Source: an uncultured Paracoccus sp.
GTDB taxonomy: Bacteria; Pseudomonadota; Alphaproteobacteria; Rhodobacterales; Rhodobacteraceae
Length of the DNA: 64,000 bases
Reading direction: 5' to 3'
NCBI RefSeq assembly: GCF_947487305.1
Contig: NZ_CANKWH010000001.1
Coordinates: forward strand, 186,001 to 250,000
Part shown: one piece after another, positions 44,963 through 53,998 of the stretch
Numbering within the stretch: the stretch's first letter is position 1
Layout of the letters: each line of letters opens with the position of its first letter
Translations under genes and position numbers: made by a program
The notes under the pieces: generated by a model
What the model was told of the DNA's origin: nothing
Databases searched by the model: none
The model's input: the letters and a program-made list of their open reading frames with translations, nothing else

Positions 44963-47900
44963 CGATCTCTCTCCTGACAAACGGCCCCGCCCCGAACTGG
45001 TCGGAGAGTTGCGCCACCTCGATGATGAAGGCACCTGCGGCGCTGGCCTGCTGCCAGATCGCCGACGGCACCTCGTATTCAGGCCGCTCGACCCGGACAG
45101 AGTGGATCACCACCCCGCGCTGCCGCAGACGCAGCAGATACTGCTCGCGGCTCTCCCCCAGCGGCACGTCCGGCCCGTCCCAGCCATCGCCGTCGATGCG
45201 GGTCCGGCGGGTCCAGTTGATACGCCGCCCCTCAAGACGCAGATGGCAGGGCGCATAGGGCCGCAGGCCGATGCCGCCGATGGTCAGCGCACCGGAGCGG
45301 TAGGCCCGGTCATCCATTGCCCGCGCCGCCGGACCGATCCGCCAGAACCGCTCCTGCCCGCGCGCGGCGGGTGGAAGACTTAACTGCGTCACAGCGCTGT
45401 TCAGCAGAACCACCGTGCAACCGGCGGGCCAGGTCTCTGGCATGACCGCCTCGGTTCCCGCCTGCCCGCGCAGCCGCTCGCTGATCTCCCAGACACCCTT
45501 GACGACGGGAACGGCGCGGGCGAATTGCAGCACCTCCCAGTGATCCGGGCGGCCATCGCCGATCGCCAGCACGTTGGCCCCGTTGAGCAGCGCCCGCTGC
45601 CCGACCGAGGCAAGCTGCCCATCCAGCAATCGCAGTCGCAGCGGCGCGCCCCGGTCGATCAGCCCCGGCCTTGCCGCAGCCAGCGGCGTTTCGGTGACGC
45701 CCATCGTCGCCGGCTGGTTCAGGGTCCGGTTCAGCGTGAACCCTCCCTCCTCCTCGACCGACAGGAAGGCCGCGACCGGGCCGGGCCAGCTCTTGGCCGC
45801 GACCGCGAGGCTGGGTGCATGCGGCACCTCGTCGCCGCGCAACAGCGGCAGGTCCATCAGGATCGGCCAGACCGGCATCGGCGGGCGATAGGCCTTGACC
45901 GAGCCGCCGGCATTGGTCGTCAGCGCGGGCAGATAGATCCCCGGCTCGACCCGGACGGCATCCACCGTTGCCGCGCCCGCCCGCTCCACCCGGTCGATCC
46001 GCCAGCGATGCGCGCGACCACCCGCGACCCGGACCCGCACCACATCGCCACCCCCCAGATGTGACAGCGAGGGCGGCAGGGCAAAGCGCGCGGCATCGCG
46101 CGCGACGCGCGATTCCGCCAGCCAGCGTTCGGCGATGGCACGCCCCTCGGCCCGGGTCAGCGACAGCGGAAACTCGCTGTCGGCAACGGCCATCGGGTCA
46201 TCGCCGGGCAACATCGCCTCGGCGGTGCAGGGCGTGTAGTCCGACCCGGCCTCGATATGGGTCAGCCGGATGCGCCCGGCCAGTTCCGGCTCGGCCGCGC
46301 GCACCGCCTCGAACCCGCCGATCTCGCCGCTCAGCGCCAAGTGTTCCGGCCCAAGTTCCGCCACCGCCAGCCCGTCACGCATGACGAAGCGCAGCACGCC
46401 CTCGCGCTCGACCGCGTCGAAACCATAGGCCAGCATCAGCGGCTGCAGCGCCGCCCGCCCGGTTTCATCGCCGCCAAGGACATAGCCGCGCACGGTTCCC
46501 GACAAGCCGCTGGTATCAAACGCGGCGATCCCGGCCTCGCGGCAGATATCCCCAACGACCGAAGCCAGCGGCACCGCCCCCGCCCGCCCGTTCAGCCAGT
46601 GCCCGCGCTCCCAGGCCGGTCCATCGCTCCACAACTCGCCGCGCTGCGGGAAGGCGGGATAGGGCCGCGCATCCCAGCACCAGACATGGGCGCGCGCGGT
46701 ATCCACCATGCGGCCGCGCGGCATCGCCGGGTTGTTGGCCGGGTCGGACCAATGGCCCATGACCGCCCGCAGATAGGCGGTCTGCACCGCATCATCGCGC
46801 CGCCCGTTCGAGAAATAGGGCAGCCGGCTTTCCGAACTCATCGCGTCGAGGAACTTGTTCGGCTGGTTCGTGCCCTTGTCCAGCGCCGCGCAGCCGATCT
46901 CGGTGAACCAGATCGGTTTCGAGCCCGGCACCCAGCCGGTCGCCTGCTCCTGCCGAACCCCGCCGGGGCGATTGAAATGCGGATTCCCCCACCAGCCCTG
47001 CAGATCCTTGTAGCGCCAGATCCAGTCCTCGCCATGCGCCCCGTCGCGGATCGGGCTGCGGATCTGGTCGCGGCGGTCCTGCTCGCTGGCATAGTACCAG
47101 TCATAGCCCTCGCCGCCGCAGACATTCGCGCGCAGGTAGTCCGGGTTGTCGATGCGCCGCCAGCGCGCATCCAGGTGCTCTTCCCCGTCTCGCCAGTCCG
47201 ACAGCGGCATGTAATTGTCGATCCCGATGAAATCGATGTTCGGATCGGACCAGAGCGGGTCGAGATGGAACATCACCTCGCCCTCGCCCGGATGATGGCC
47301 GAAATATTCCGACCAGTCGGCAGCATAGCTGATCTTGACCCCCGGCCCGAGGATGGCCCGCACGTCACCGGCCAGCCGCTTCAACTGCGCCACCGCCGGA
47401 TAGCTGCGCCCCTCGCCCCGGATCTGGGTCATGCCGATCATCTCGGACCCGATCAGGAAGGCATCGACCCCGCCCGCCAGCGCGCAGAGATGGGCATAAT
47501 GCAGGATGAAGCGGCGATAGGACCATTCGTCCGGCCCGGCATAGTCAACCCCGCCATCCGCGATGGTGAAGTCCGAGGCTTCCGCCGTCCCGAAGAACGC
47601 ATCCACCTCGGCCTTCGCCGCCGCCGTGCCATCGCTCGATCCCGCACGCCCCGCCGCGATGCGGGTCGTGATCCGCCCGCGCCAGGGCATGACGGGCTGT
47701 TCCCCGGCCCCATGGGGATCGGGCAGGCCGTTCCCGGCCAGCTGGTCCATCAGGATGAAGGGATAGAACATCGCCTTGCGCCCCGTTGCCGCGATGGCCT
47801 GCAGCGCCTCGATGGCCGAACGGTCGCAGGGCGTGCCGCCATAGATCGGGCGCCCCTCGACCCGCGCAACCTCCAGCGCCTCGGCGCGCGCGATGCCGCC

Positions 47901-48827
47901 GGCCCGCCAGGGCATCTCGGCCCCGTCAGCCCCGCGCTGCTCGACCTTCGGCTGCAGCTTGCACTGTCCGATCCGCAGATCGTCTCCGAACCAGGACACC
48001 ACCAGAGACACCGAACCCACCTTCGGCAACTCGCGCCTCAGCGTCCGCAGACTGACGGCGAAATCGGTGCCGCCCGCCGGGGTGTTCACATTGACCAGCT
48101 GCTCGTCAAAGCGATCAAGGCGCCGCGACATCTCGGTCGTCGCCAGCGCATATTCTCCGGTCGCCGGGATCATCGCCACCGCGCGGACATCGCCGGCGAG
48201 GCCCGAGCCATCCCGCGCCGCCGCCGTCACCTCGAAGCTCAGCTGCGGCATCCGGTTGCCCCAGCGTTCCAGCCCCAGGTCCTCCAGCACGACATAGGCC
48301 AGCCCGCGATAGGCCGGTGCCTCCTCGCCCTCTTCCGCCGCAATGGCGCTGTCGGGCAGTTGCTCCTCGCCGCCGCGATAGACCCGCATGTTCAGCTCGC
48401 TTGCCGCGATCTCCTCGCCATCCGCCCAGACCCGGCCGACGCCGAGGATCGGCCCTTCGCACAGCGCCAGCGCGATCGACAGGCGATAGCTGATCTCGGT
48501 CACGCGCGGCTTCGGTGCCCCCTTGCCGCCGCCCTGCTCGTGCCGGATTTCCTCAAGCGGAGAGGCCCAGATGACATGGCCCCGCAGGCGCATCTGCCCC
48601 CAGACCTGCGGGATCGCGGTGCTCTCGCCCGCCGTCTGCAGGCGCAACCGGTCGATCCGCCCGGTCTCGACCACCTTCGAGCCGCCACCCAGCAGGCGCT
48701 GATCGATGGCGCGGCCCAGGGTCGCCCCGACCGCCCGCCCGATCACCGCCCCCGACAGGCCCAGGAACGCACCGCCGAAGCCGCCCCCGATCGAGGCACC
48801 CACGGCTGCAAGCACTAACGTGGCCAT
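44949..48827 (-). CDS. g15: GTA g15: megatron / host-specificity protein
   Basis: At 1292 residues it is the largest gene in the cluster. It corresponds to the baseplate megatron of RcGTA: an N-terminal glycine-rich membrane-active-like segment (about residues 2-35), a TIM-barrel glycoside-hydrolase-like domain in the middle (about 420-720, with WSEYFGHHPGEGEVMFHLDPLW and KPIWFTEIGCAALDKGTNQP), then phage tail-tip domains that extend to the C-terminus. It is thought to form the tail needle and cell-contact tip and to help pierce the envelope. It follows g14 by 24 bases. Confidence 0.93.
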   Translation of the reverse strand: MATLVLAAVGASIGGGFGGAFLGLSGAVIGRAVGATLGRAIDQRLLGGGSKVVETGRIDRLRLQTAGESTAIPQVWGQMRLRGHVIWASPLEEIRHEQGGGKGAPKPRVTEISYRLSIALALCEGPILGVGRVWADGEEIAASELNMRVYRGGEEQLPDSAIAAEEGEEAPAYRGLAYVVLEDLGLERWGNRMPQLSFEVTAAARDGSGLAGDVRAVAMIPATGEYALATTEMSRRLDRFDEQLVNVNTPAGGTDFAVSLRTLRRELPKVGSVSLVVSWFGDDLRIGQCKLQPKVEQRGADGAEMPWRAGGIARAEALEVARVEGRPIYGGTPCDRSAIEALQAIAATGRKAMFYPFILMDQLAGNGLPDPHGAGEQPVMPWRGRITTRIAAGRAGSSDGTAAAKAEVDAFFGTAEASDFTIADGGVDYAGPDEWSYRRFILHYAHLCALAGGVDAFLIGSEMIGMTQIRGEGRSYPAVAQLKRLAGDVRAILGPGVKISYAADWSEYFGHHPGEGEVMFHLDPLWSDPNIDFIGIDNYMPLSDWRDGEEHLDARWRRIDNPDYLRANVCGGEGYDWYYASEQDRRDQIRSPIRDGAHGEDWIWRYKDLQGWWGNPHFNRPGGVRQEQATGWVPGSKPIWFTEIGCAALDKGTNQPNKFLDAMSSESRLPYFSNGRRDDAVQTAYLRAVMGHWSDPANNPAMPRGRMVDTARAHVWCWDARPYPAFPQRGELWSDGPAWERGHWLNGRAGAVPLASVVGDICREAGIAAFDTSGLSGTVRGYVLGGDETGRAALQPLMLAYGFDAVEREGVLRFVMRDGLAVAELGPEHLALSGEIGGFEAVRAAEPELAGRIRLTHIEAGSDYTPCTAEAMLPGDDPMAVADSEFPLSLTRAEGRAIAERWLAESRVARDAARFALPPSLSHLGGGDVVRVRVAGGRAHRWRIDRVERAGAATVDAVRVEPGIYLPALTTNAGGSVKAYRPPMPVWPILMDLPLLRGDEVPHAPSLAVAAKSWPGPVAAFLSVEEEGGFTLNRTLNQPATMGVTETPLAAARPGLIDRGAPLRLRLLDGQLASVGQRALLNGANVLAIGDGRPDHWEVLQFARAVPVVKGVWEISERLRGQAGTEAVMPETWPAGCTVVLLNSAVTQLSLPPAARGQERFWRIGPAARAMDDRAYRSGALTIGGIGLRPYAPCHLRLEGRRINWTRRTRIDGDGWDGPDVPLGESREQYLLRLRQRGVVIHSVRVERPEYEVPSAIWQQASAAGAFIIEVAQLSDQFGAGPFVRREIDGGE

Positions 48828-48851
48828 GCCGGCCCTCCTTCTCTCGTCGTC

Positions 48852-49280
48852 TCAGGGAAAGCGGAACCGCCGTACCAGCCGCGCCCGCCAGGGATCACCG
48901 AACGGGCTTTCGATCACGCCGTGGCGGTCATAGGCATGGACAAAGCGCGCGGCCCCGCCCACCGCCGTCAGGATGCCCAGATGCTTGGCAATGGCGCCCT
49001 CGCGCATCCGGAACAGCAGCACCTGCCCCGGAGCCTCGGCATCCTTCAGCGCCACCGGCTGCAAATGCCGCATCGCGCCATCGAGCAGCTTCTCCTCCCG
49101 CCCCGCCTCGCCCCAGTCGGCGGAATAGGGCGGAACCGGCTCCGGCTCGTCGCCGTGAAGCTCGCGCCAGATTCCCCGGATCAGGCCCAGGCAATCAGTG
49201 CCCGCGCCCTTGATGCTTGCCTGATGCACATAAGGCGTGCCGATCCATCCGCGCGCCAGTTGCTCGATCCGCTCACCCAT
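48852..49280 (-). CDS. g14: GTA g14: NlpC/P60-like cell wall peptidase
   Basis: The 142-residue protein (start MGERIEQLARGWIGTPYVHQ) has the NlpC/P60 fold with catalytic Cys30 in GTDCLGLIRG and His in AIAKHLGIL. It cuts peptidoglycan peptides during DNA delivery. The ATG at 49280 overlaps the end of g13 by 8 bases; a longer frame to 49340 is not needed. It matches the TIGR02219-type putative phage cell wall peptidase. Confidence 0.92.
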   Translation of the reverse strand: MGERIEQLARGWIGTPYVHQASIKGAGTDCLGLIRGIWRELHGDEPEPVPPYSADWGEAGREEKLLDGAMRHLQPVALKDAEAPGQVLLFRMREGAIAKHLGILTAVGGAARFVHAYDRHGVIESPFGDPWRARLVRRFRFP

Positions 49281-50178
49281 CGCGATCCCCCAACGCTGCC
49301 GAGATGCTGAAATCCGGCAGATCGCCCGCGGACCGCGCATCCGGGGCGCGCTTTGACCTGTCGGGCGACATCAGCCAGTCCTCGCTCGGCAGGTGCGGGA
49401 AGCCACGGAAGTTCACGAAGTTGTCGAACTTCCCCCGGCAGGTCCCGGCGTGCTTGTCACAGCCCGCCACCAGCCGCAGCCGGTCGCCCGCCCCGGGCAG
49501 GATGCCGAAGCCCGCCCACAGATCGACCCGCCGCCTGCCCCCCGGCAGCGCGCGGTCATTCTTCACCCAGCCGCGCAGCCCCCGCGCCGGCCCGGTCAGC
49601 ACCTCGACCGCCCCGCGTTCGAACCAGCCGCTGGCAAGGCTACCCGCCACCGACAGGTCAAAGCCCGCTCCCTCGGCAGCCGGCGGCGCGAGGATCTCGG
49701 CCTCGACCCGCATCCCTGCTCGGCCCAGGTCGGCGGCGCACTGGCTGTCGCCCAGCATGGCCGAACAGCGCGGATGAAAGCGCCGCCCGCGCGCCTGGTT
49801 GAGCGGCTCGGACAGTCCCCGCAACTCTGCCCGGAACGCGCCGCCGCTGCGCGACACCTCGCCCAGTGTGCCGCGAAACTGCAAACGGCGATCGGTGGGC
49901 TTCTGCCAGTCCACCTCCCACATCCGCAGTTCGGCCCCGTCCCACAGCCCGGCCATCAGATCGGCCTCGGTGATCGCGTCATCCGACAGCGCCCCCTCGG
50001 CCTCGCTGTTATCGACCGACAGGCCAGCCGCCTGAACCAGCGCCCGCGCCGACAGCCCGGTTTCGGGCCGAAAGCTGATGCCGCCGAAACTCAGCACCCC
50101 GTCATGATCGGTAAAGCCCAGAACCAGCCCGTCCCTGCGGCTGATAGCCCAGGCCCGGGCCAGCGTCGTCGTGCTCAT
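49273..50178 (-). CDS. g13: GTA g13: baseplate hub protein
   Basis: The 301-residue protein matches the DUF2163 / phage BR0599-type family found before the NlpC peptidase in GTA clusters. Recognisable parts are WAISRRDGLVLGFTDHDGVL near the N-terminus and CDKHAGTCRGKFDNFVNFRG near the C-terminus, whose cysteines with others in the protein may bind iron-sulfur or metal as proposed for the RcGTA hub. ATG overlaps the end of g12 (ATGA-type junction at 50175-50178). Confidence 0.92.
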   Translation of the reverse strand: MSTTTLARAWAISRRDGLVLGFTDHDGVLSFGGISFRPETGLSARALVQAAGLSVDNSEAEGALSDDAITEADLMAGLWDGAELRMWEVDWQKPTDRRLQFRGTLGEVSRSGGAFRAELRGLSEPLNQARGRRFHPRCSAMLGDSQCAADLGRAGMRVEAEILAPPAAEGAGFDLSVAGSLASGWFERGAVEVLTGPARGLRGWVKNDRALPGGRRRVDLWAGFGILPGAGDRLRLVAGCDKHAGTCRGKFDNFVNFRGFPHLPSEDWLMSPDRSKRAPDARSAGDLPDFSISAALGDRDG

Positions 50179-50807
50179 ATCCGGATCTCCACGACCGGCA
50201 CCTGCGGCAGGTCGCCGGCCTGAAACGAGGCGACCGAGACCGCGATCCGGTCGGTGTCAAAGCGCACCGGCACATCGAACTCGAACCCCGCCGTCACGGC
50301 GACGCCGGGTGCCGGGGCGGTTTCGAAGGTGACGGTTCCGGTCGCATGATCGACCGAATAGCCCGCGCCCGCGAACAGCTCGACCCCGCCGATCCCTGCC
50401 CTCACGCTGTCCAAAACCGGCTTGCTGATCGGCCGCTCATAGCGCACGCCGCCCGAGACATAGGCTTTCAGCAGCTGGAACGCCCGGCGCTCGCCGTCGC
50501 CGCGCCCGATCACCTGATCATCGAACTGCGGCGCGGCGGAGGGCTTGCTGCTCTTGCAATCCGACCAGTCCTTCCAGCGAAAGCCGTGCAGCTGCCCGGC
50601 CCGTGCCTCGAAGAAGGCCAAGAGGTCCTGCACATCGTCCAGCGAGCGCAGCCCCATCCCCGCATCATAGCGGCGGCGCGAATGCGCCCAGGGCGAATTC
50701 CGCTCCTCGAAGCCGCTGGCCAGCGTCACGATCTCGGATCGCCGCTCCGGCCCCCCGACCGAGCCGAGGGACAGGCTGGCCGGAAAGCGCACCTCATGAA
50801 ATGCCAT
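50175..50807 (-). CDS. g12: GTA g12: distal tail protein
   Basis: The 210-residue protein matches TIGR02217/DUF2460 (MAFHEVRFPASLSLGSVGGP and FRWKDWSDCKSS, then a beta-rich C-terminus). In RcGTA the equivalent protein forms the distal tail ring that joins the tube to the hub. It sits 12 bases after the end of g11 and overlaps g13 by 4 bases. Confidence 0.92.
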   Translation of the reverse strand: MAFHEVRFPASLSLGSVGGPERRSEIVTLASGFEERNSPWAHSRRRYDAGMGLRSLDDVQDLLAFFEARAGQLHGFRWKDWSDCKSSKPSAAPQFDDQVIGRGDGERRAFQLLKAYVSGGVRYERPISKPVLDSVRAGIGGVELFAGAGYSVDHATGTVTFETAPAPGVAVTAGFEFDVPVRFDTDRIAVSVASFQAGDLPQVPVVEIRI

Positions 50808-50819
50808 TCTGCTGTCTCC

Positions 50820-51476
50820 TCACCCGTTCCGCTCGCCGCGCGACAAGGCCCGGCCCAGCTCGGCCGCGATCTGCGACTGACTGCGCCGGAAGCCCGCCAC
50901 ATCGGGCGTCGTCACGTTCATGGTGATATTGATCGCCCGGCCGCCCCCCGCTGCCGCAACCCCCAGCCGGCCATCGGCCCCGCGCCGCAGCGGCATGATC
51001 GCCTCCGGCCCCGCCTCGCCCATCAGCCCGGTCGCACCGCGCATCGGGAAAGAGGTGGGCTGGCTGACCACGCCGCCCTTGGCAAAGGGCATCACCCGCC
51101 CCTGCAGGAAGGCCCCGCCATGCGCAAAGGGCATGGCCCCTGCCATCACGCCGCCGATCCCCTGCGCCAGCGTCCCGGCCAGCGCCTGCTCGACCGGCTT
51201 CATCGCCACCGCGAAGATCGTGTTCGAGATCGTGCGTCCCAACCCGCGCAGCGTGTCCGACAGTTTCGCCCCGTCAAAGACCAGCCCCTCGAAGGCGCGG
51301 CGCAGCCCGCTGCCGATGCCGCTCGACAGCGAGCTGACCTCGCGGCTGGTGAACATCATTTCTTCGCGCAGCCGCGCCAGTTCCGCCTCGAAGGCGGCGG
51401 TCATCGCGCCGGCCCGGTCGAAATCCTCGTCCAGCCCGTCGAGCCCAACTGAAAATCCGTTGCTCTCCGTCATCAA
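50820..51476 (-). CDS. g11: GTA g11: tape measure protein
   Basis: The 218-residue protein is much shorter than phage tape measures, as expected for the short tail of RcGTA particles. It has an N-terminal helical segment (AMTAAFEAELARLREEMMF) and a glycine/alanine-rich middle (about residues 95-150, LAQGIGGVMAGAMPFAHGG) able to cross membranes. The order after the g10/g10.1 chaperone genes fits the tape-measure position. Confidence 0.88.
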   Translation of the reverse strand: MMTESNGFSVGLDGLDEDFDRAGAMTAAFEAELARLREEMMFTSREVSSLSSGIGSGLRRAFEGLVFDGAKLSDTLRGLGRTISNTIFAVAMKPVEQALAGTLAQGIGGVMAGAMPFAHGGAFLQGRVMPFAKGGVVSQPTSFPMRGATGLMGEAGPEAIMPLRRGADGRLGVAAAGGGRAINITMNVTTPDVAGFRRSQSQIAAELGRALSRGERNG

Positions 51477-51512
51477 ACGCCCTCGCTTGCAGAAATCCCT
51501 GCGCCCGCCCGC

Positions 51513-51716
51513 TCAGTCGGGAAAGCGCGCTGCCAGTTCGGCCAGCCGGTCGCGGGTCATCGCACCGGCCCCCGCCTCGATCCCCAGCATCAGCGCCAGT
51601 TCCGCCGGGGTCAGCGCCCAGAACTCGGCCGGGCGCAGGCCCAGTCCACGCATCCCGGCCCGCATCAACCCCGGCCAGTCCAGTCCGCGTGGCCGGCCCT
51701 CGGGCGCCCCGCTCAT
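51513..51716 (-). CDS. g10.1: GTA g10.1: tail assembly chaperone-like protein
   Basis: The 67-residue protein matches TIGR02216 (LGLRPAEFWALTPAELALML), a small acidic helical family always between the tail chaperone and tape measure genes. Its ATG overlaps the g10 stop by 4 bases. Together with g10 it may replace the frameshifted chaperone pair of long-tailed phages. Confidence 0.88.
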   Translation of the reverse strand: MSGAPEGRPRGLDWPGLMRAGMRGLGLRPAEFWALTPAELALMLGIEAGAGAMTRDRLAELAARFPD

Positions 51717-52030
51717 GGCTCCAGCCGGAAGGCCCGGGCCAGCAGTTCCGCCGCCAGCCGCGCCGCCGTCATCGGCCCGCCGCCGATCTCGACGCGCTGC
51801 AGATCCTCGGCCCGACCCTGCCAGCCGGCACCGCGCAGGCCCGCGACCAGCACCGCCAGCACGTCGCGGCAGGAAAAGCGCGCCTGCTCGAACCGCTCGA
51901 CCAGCGCGAACATGCTGTCGGCACCCAGCCCGGCCTCAAGCTCGGCCAGCGCCCCCAGCGTCAACCGTGCCAGATGAGCCTGCCCATCTAGCGTCACCTC
52001 GACCTCGCCGCGCATCGGGTTCGCCATCAC
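51713..52030 (-). CDS. g10: GTA g10: tail assembly chaperone / GTA family protein
   Basis: The 105-residue protein (MMANPMRGEVEVTLDGQAHL; LTLGALAELEAGLGADSMF) matches the gene transfer agent family protein between tail tube and g10.1. It likely coats the tape measure during tail assembly. The overlaps with g9 upstream and g10.1 downstream are both 4 bases, supporting coupled translation. Confidence 0.88.
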   Translation of the reverse strand: MMANPMRGEVEVTLDGQAHLARLTLGALAELEAGLGADSMFALVERFEQARFSCRDVLAVLVAGLRGAGWQGRAEDLQRVEIGGGPMTAARLAAELLARAFRLEP

Positions 52031-52440
52031 AGCGCCACGAAGCTCAGCGCCCCGGCCGAGGCCAGCGTCAGCTCATAGGTCGCTTCGCCGTTATGGCTGC
52101 CGGCATATTCCAGGCTGGTGATCTGGAACGGTCCCTCGACGATGCCGAAATCCGGGATGATGACCTGAAAGCGCGGCACCTCGCCGTCAAAGAACACCTG
52201 CCGCGCCCGGCCATCGCTGGCCGCATCGCGAAACACGCCCGAGCCCGAGATCGAGGCGCTGCGCACCCCTGCCCCGGCCAGCAACTCGCGCCAGCCGCCC
52301 TCGCTCTCGAGGCTGGTCACATCCACCGTCTCGGCGTTGAAGGCCAGCCGCGAGGCGCGCAGCCCGCCGACCGTCTCGAAAGAGCCATCGCCGATCATGT
52401 CCATCTTGATCAGCAGGTCACGCCCGTTCTGCACTGCCAT
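52027..52440 (-). CDS. g9: GTA g9: major tail tube protein
   Basis: The 137-residue protein is a TP901-1-type major tail protein (MAVQNGRDLLIKMDMIGDG and FQITSLEYAGSHNGEATYEL) that forms the hexameric rings of the tail tube. It is one of the structural genes expected to be highly expressed. It lies 12 bases after g8. Confidence 0.93.
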   Translation of the reverse strand: MAVQNGRDLLIKMDMIGDGSFETVGGLRASRLAFNAETVDVTSLESEGGWRELLAGAGVRSASISGSGVFRDAASDGRARQVFFDGEVPRFQVIIPDFGIVEGPFQITSLEYAGSHNGEATYELTLASAGALSFVAL

Positions 52441-52452
52441 TTTCCCGTCTCC

Positions 52453-52872
52453 TCAACCCAGATCAATGCGCGCGCGAAAGGTCAGATCGACCCGCCGCCC
52501 CGCCCCGTTTTCCACTCGCAGCGCCCGTGCGCGCAGGAACCACAGCCCCGCCAGATGCCCCCGTTCAAGGTCCAGCCGGGATGTCTCCAGCGCCTCGGCC
52601 ACGGCCCCTGCCACCGCCTTCACCTCGCGGAACCCACCGCTCCCCTCCGCCCCCGACAGCACCGAGACGATGAAATCATGGCGCGAGCCGCGCCCGGTCA
52701 TGTCGCCCGCATCGCGCGCCTCGTCCGGCCCCAGCGCCACATAGGTCCCGCCCGGCGCCTCGACCGGCATGGCGTCGAAGATCGCGTCGCCCACCAGCCC
52801 GGCCAGCGCCGGATCGGCACGCAGCTGCCGATAGACCGCCGCCTGCAGGGCCGCCCCTGCCGCATAGCTCAT
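52453..52872 (-). CDS. g8: GTA g8: tail terminator protein (DUF3168)
   Basis: The 139-residue protein begins MSYAAGAALQAAVYRQLRAD and carries the DUF3168 pattern (YVALGPDEARDAGDMTGRGS). In RcGTA the equivalent caps the tail tube at the head side. The ATG at 52872 overlaps the g7 stop by 4 bases; the frame is open further but not family-like. Confidence 0.92.
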   Translation of the reverse strand: MSYAAGAALQAAVYRQLRADPALAGLVGDAIFDAMPVEAPGGTYVALGPDEARDAGDMTGRGSRHDFIVSVLSGAEGSGGFREVKAVAGAVAEALETSRLDLERGHLAGLWFLRARALRVENGAGRRVDLTFRARIDLG

Positions 52873-53210
52873 GTCCGTTTCTCCTCTCGGGCAAAGCAGG
52901 TGAGATAGCGGCCATCGCCATCGCGCTCGGCCACCGCATCGATGCGGAAGAGCCGCAGCCCCATCCGCAGCCGCTGCTCGGGCCTTGGCCGGCGCGGATC
53001 GCCCTCGGGCGCCCCCCGCGTCACGATCCGCCAGGTGACGACGCTTTGTGCCCCGGCCTGCCCCGAGCGTTCGGCCCCGCTGACGGCGCTCAAGCCCGCC
53101 CACAGCTGGCCGACCACCTGCCAGTGGGTGCGATACCCGCCCGCGCCATCGCCCTGCCGCTCGGGCGTCTCGAGGATCATCGGCACGTTCAGCCTTGGCT
53201 CGGCCATCAC
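52869..53210 (-). CDS. g7: GTA g7: head-tail stopper protein
   Basis: The 113-residue protein (LNVPMILETPERQGDGAGGY, then VVTWRIVTRG and RLRMGLRLFRIDAVAERD) matches phage head-tail adaptor/stopper proteins. It starts with ATGATG (53210/53207) overlapping the end of g6, so the junction is coupled. Confidence 0.92.
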   Translation of the reverse strand: MMAEPRLNVPMILETPERQGDGAGGYRTHWQVVGQLWAGLSAVSGAERSGQAGAQSVVTWRIVTRGAPEGDPRRPRPEQRLRMGLRLFRIDAVAERDGDGRYLTCFAREEKRT

Positions 53211-53848
53211 CGACCCTCCCGAACCGCGCCGCGACCGGCCAGCGTGCGAACCGCCCGCCAGCGCTCGATCAGCGCGCTGACGCCAAAGGGCAGCGCCGAT
53301 TTCGCCGCGCCCGAACTGCGATCCTCATAGAATTGCGCCGCCAGCATCAGCACCGCCTGCGCCAGATCCGCCGGCACCTTGTCCCAGCTGTCGCCGAACC
53401 CCGCCGTGAACGTCACCGCGACCGAGCCGAGCCGTGGCACATGCGGCAGGATCACCCCCGCCGGCAGGATCATCGGCCGCTGCAGGTCGCCGATCAGCCG
53501 CCAGCTTTCCGCCGGCAATTCCGTGACCGTGCCCTGCCCGTCCTCGATCTCGATCCGCTCGACCGCGATCACCGGGGCCAGCGGCAGGGTCTGTCCCAGC
53601 CGGTCGCGCCAGTCATCCAGCCGCATCACGAAGCGCCGGGTCAGCAGCACCTTGCCGGTGCGCCCCTCGATCGTCGCGATGGCGGCGCGCAGGAACCCCG
53701 CCAGCGCCGCGCTCTCCGCCTCGTCATCGACCAGCCCAAATCCCGAACCCAGCCGCAGATGCGCGCGCAGCCGGGCGACCGGCAGCGCCTCCGCCGTTGG
53801 CGCCGTTTCTTCGATCAGCAACATCTCCCGAACCTTCCCTGCTGCCAT
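53207..53848 (-). CDS. g6: GTA g6: head-tail adaptor protein
   Basis: The 213-residue protein matches the phage gp6-like connector family (TIGR02215): LRAHLRLGSGFGLVDDEAES near the N-terminus and VTFTAGFGDSWDKVPADLAQ in the middle. It joins the portal to the stopper. It is separated from the capsid gene by 150 bases, the longest internal gap of the cluster. Confidence 0.92.
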   Translation of the reverse strand: MAAGKVREMLLIEETAPTAEALPVARLRAHLRLGSGFGLVDDEAESAALAGFLRAAIATIEGRTGKVLLTRRFVMRLDDWRDRLGQTLPLAPVIAVERIEIEDGQGTVTELPAESWRLIGDLQRPMILPAGVILPHVPRLGSVAVTFTAGFGDSWDKVPADLAQAVLMLAAQFYEDRSSGAAKSALPFGVSALIERWRAVRTLAGRGAVREGR

Positions 53849-53864
53849 TCCGCCAGAAATTCAC

Positions 53865-53898
53865 TGCGCCGCTCCATCCCAAGGGACAGGGCGGCGCA
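53865..53898 (-). other. Stem-loop between the GTA capsid gene and g6
   Basis: TGCGCCGC (53865-53872) and GCGGCGCA (53891-53898) form a perfect eight-base stem with inner CCC/GGG pairing, just upstream of g6 and downstream of g5 on the minus strand. There is no T-run, so it may stabilise or process the capsid message rather than terminate it. Confidence 0.5.
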
Positions 53899-53998
53899 GG
53901 CCGGGGGTCGCGCCCGCGCACCTGGCTTCAGCGCGCGCGGACAGTTGTGCCGGTCAGCCCGGCGCGTGCTGCGCGGCCCCCTTTCGCCCGATCCCCGA

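Noticed and set aside
46257..48818. 853-codon plus-strand open frame opposite g15
   Set aside because: Antisense shadow of the megatron gene, rich in Pro/Arg/His without domains.
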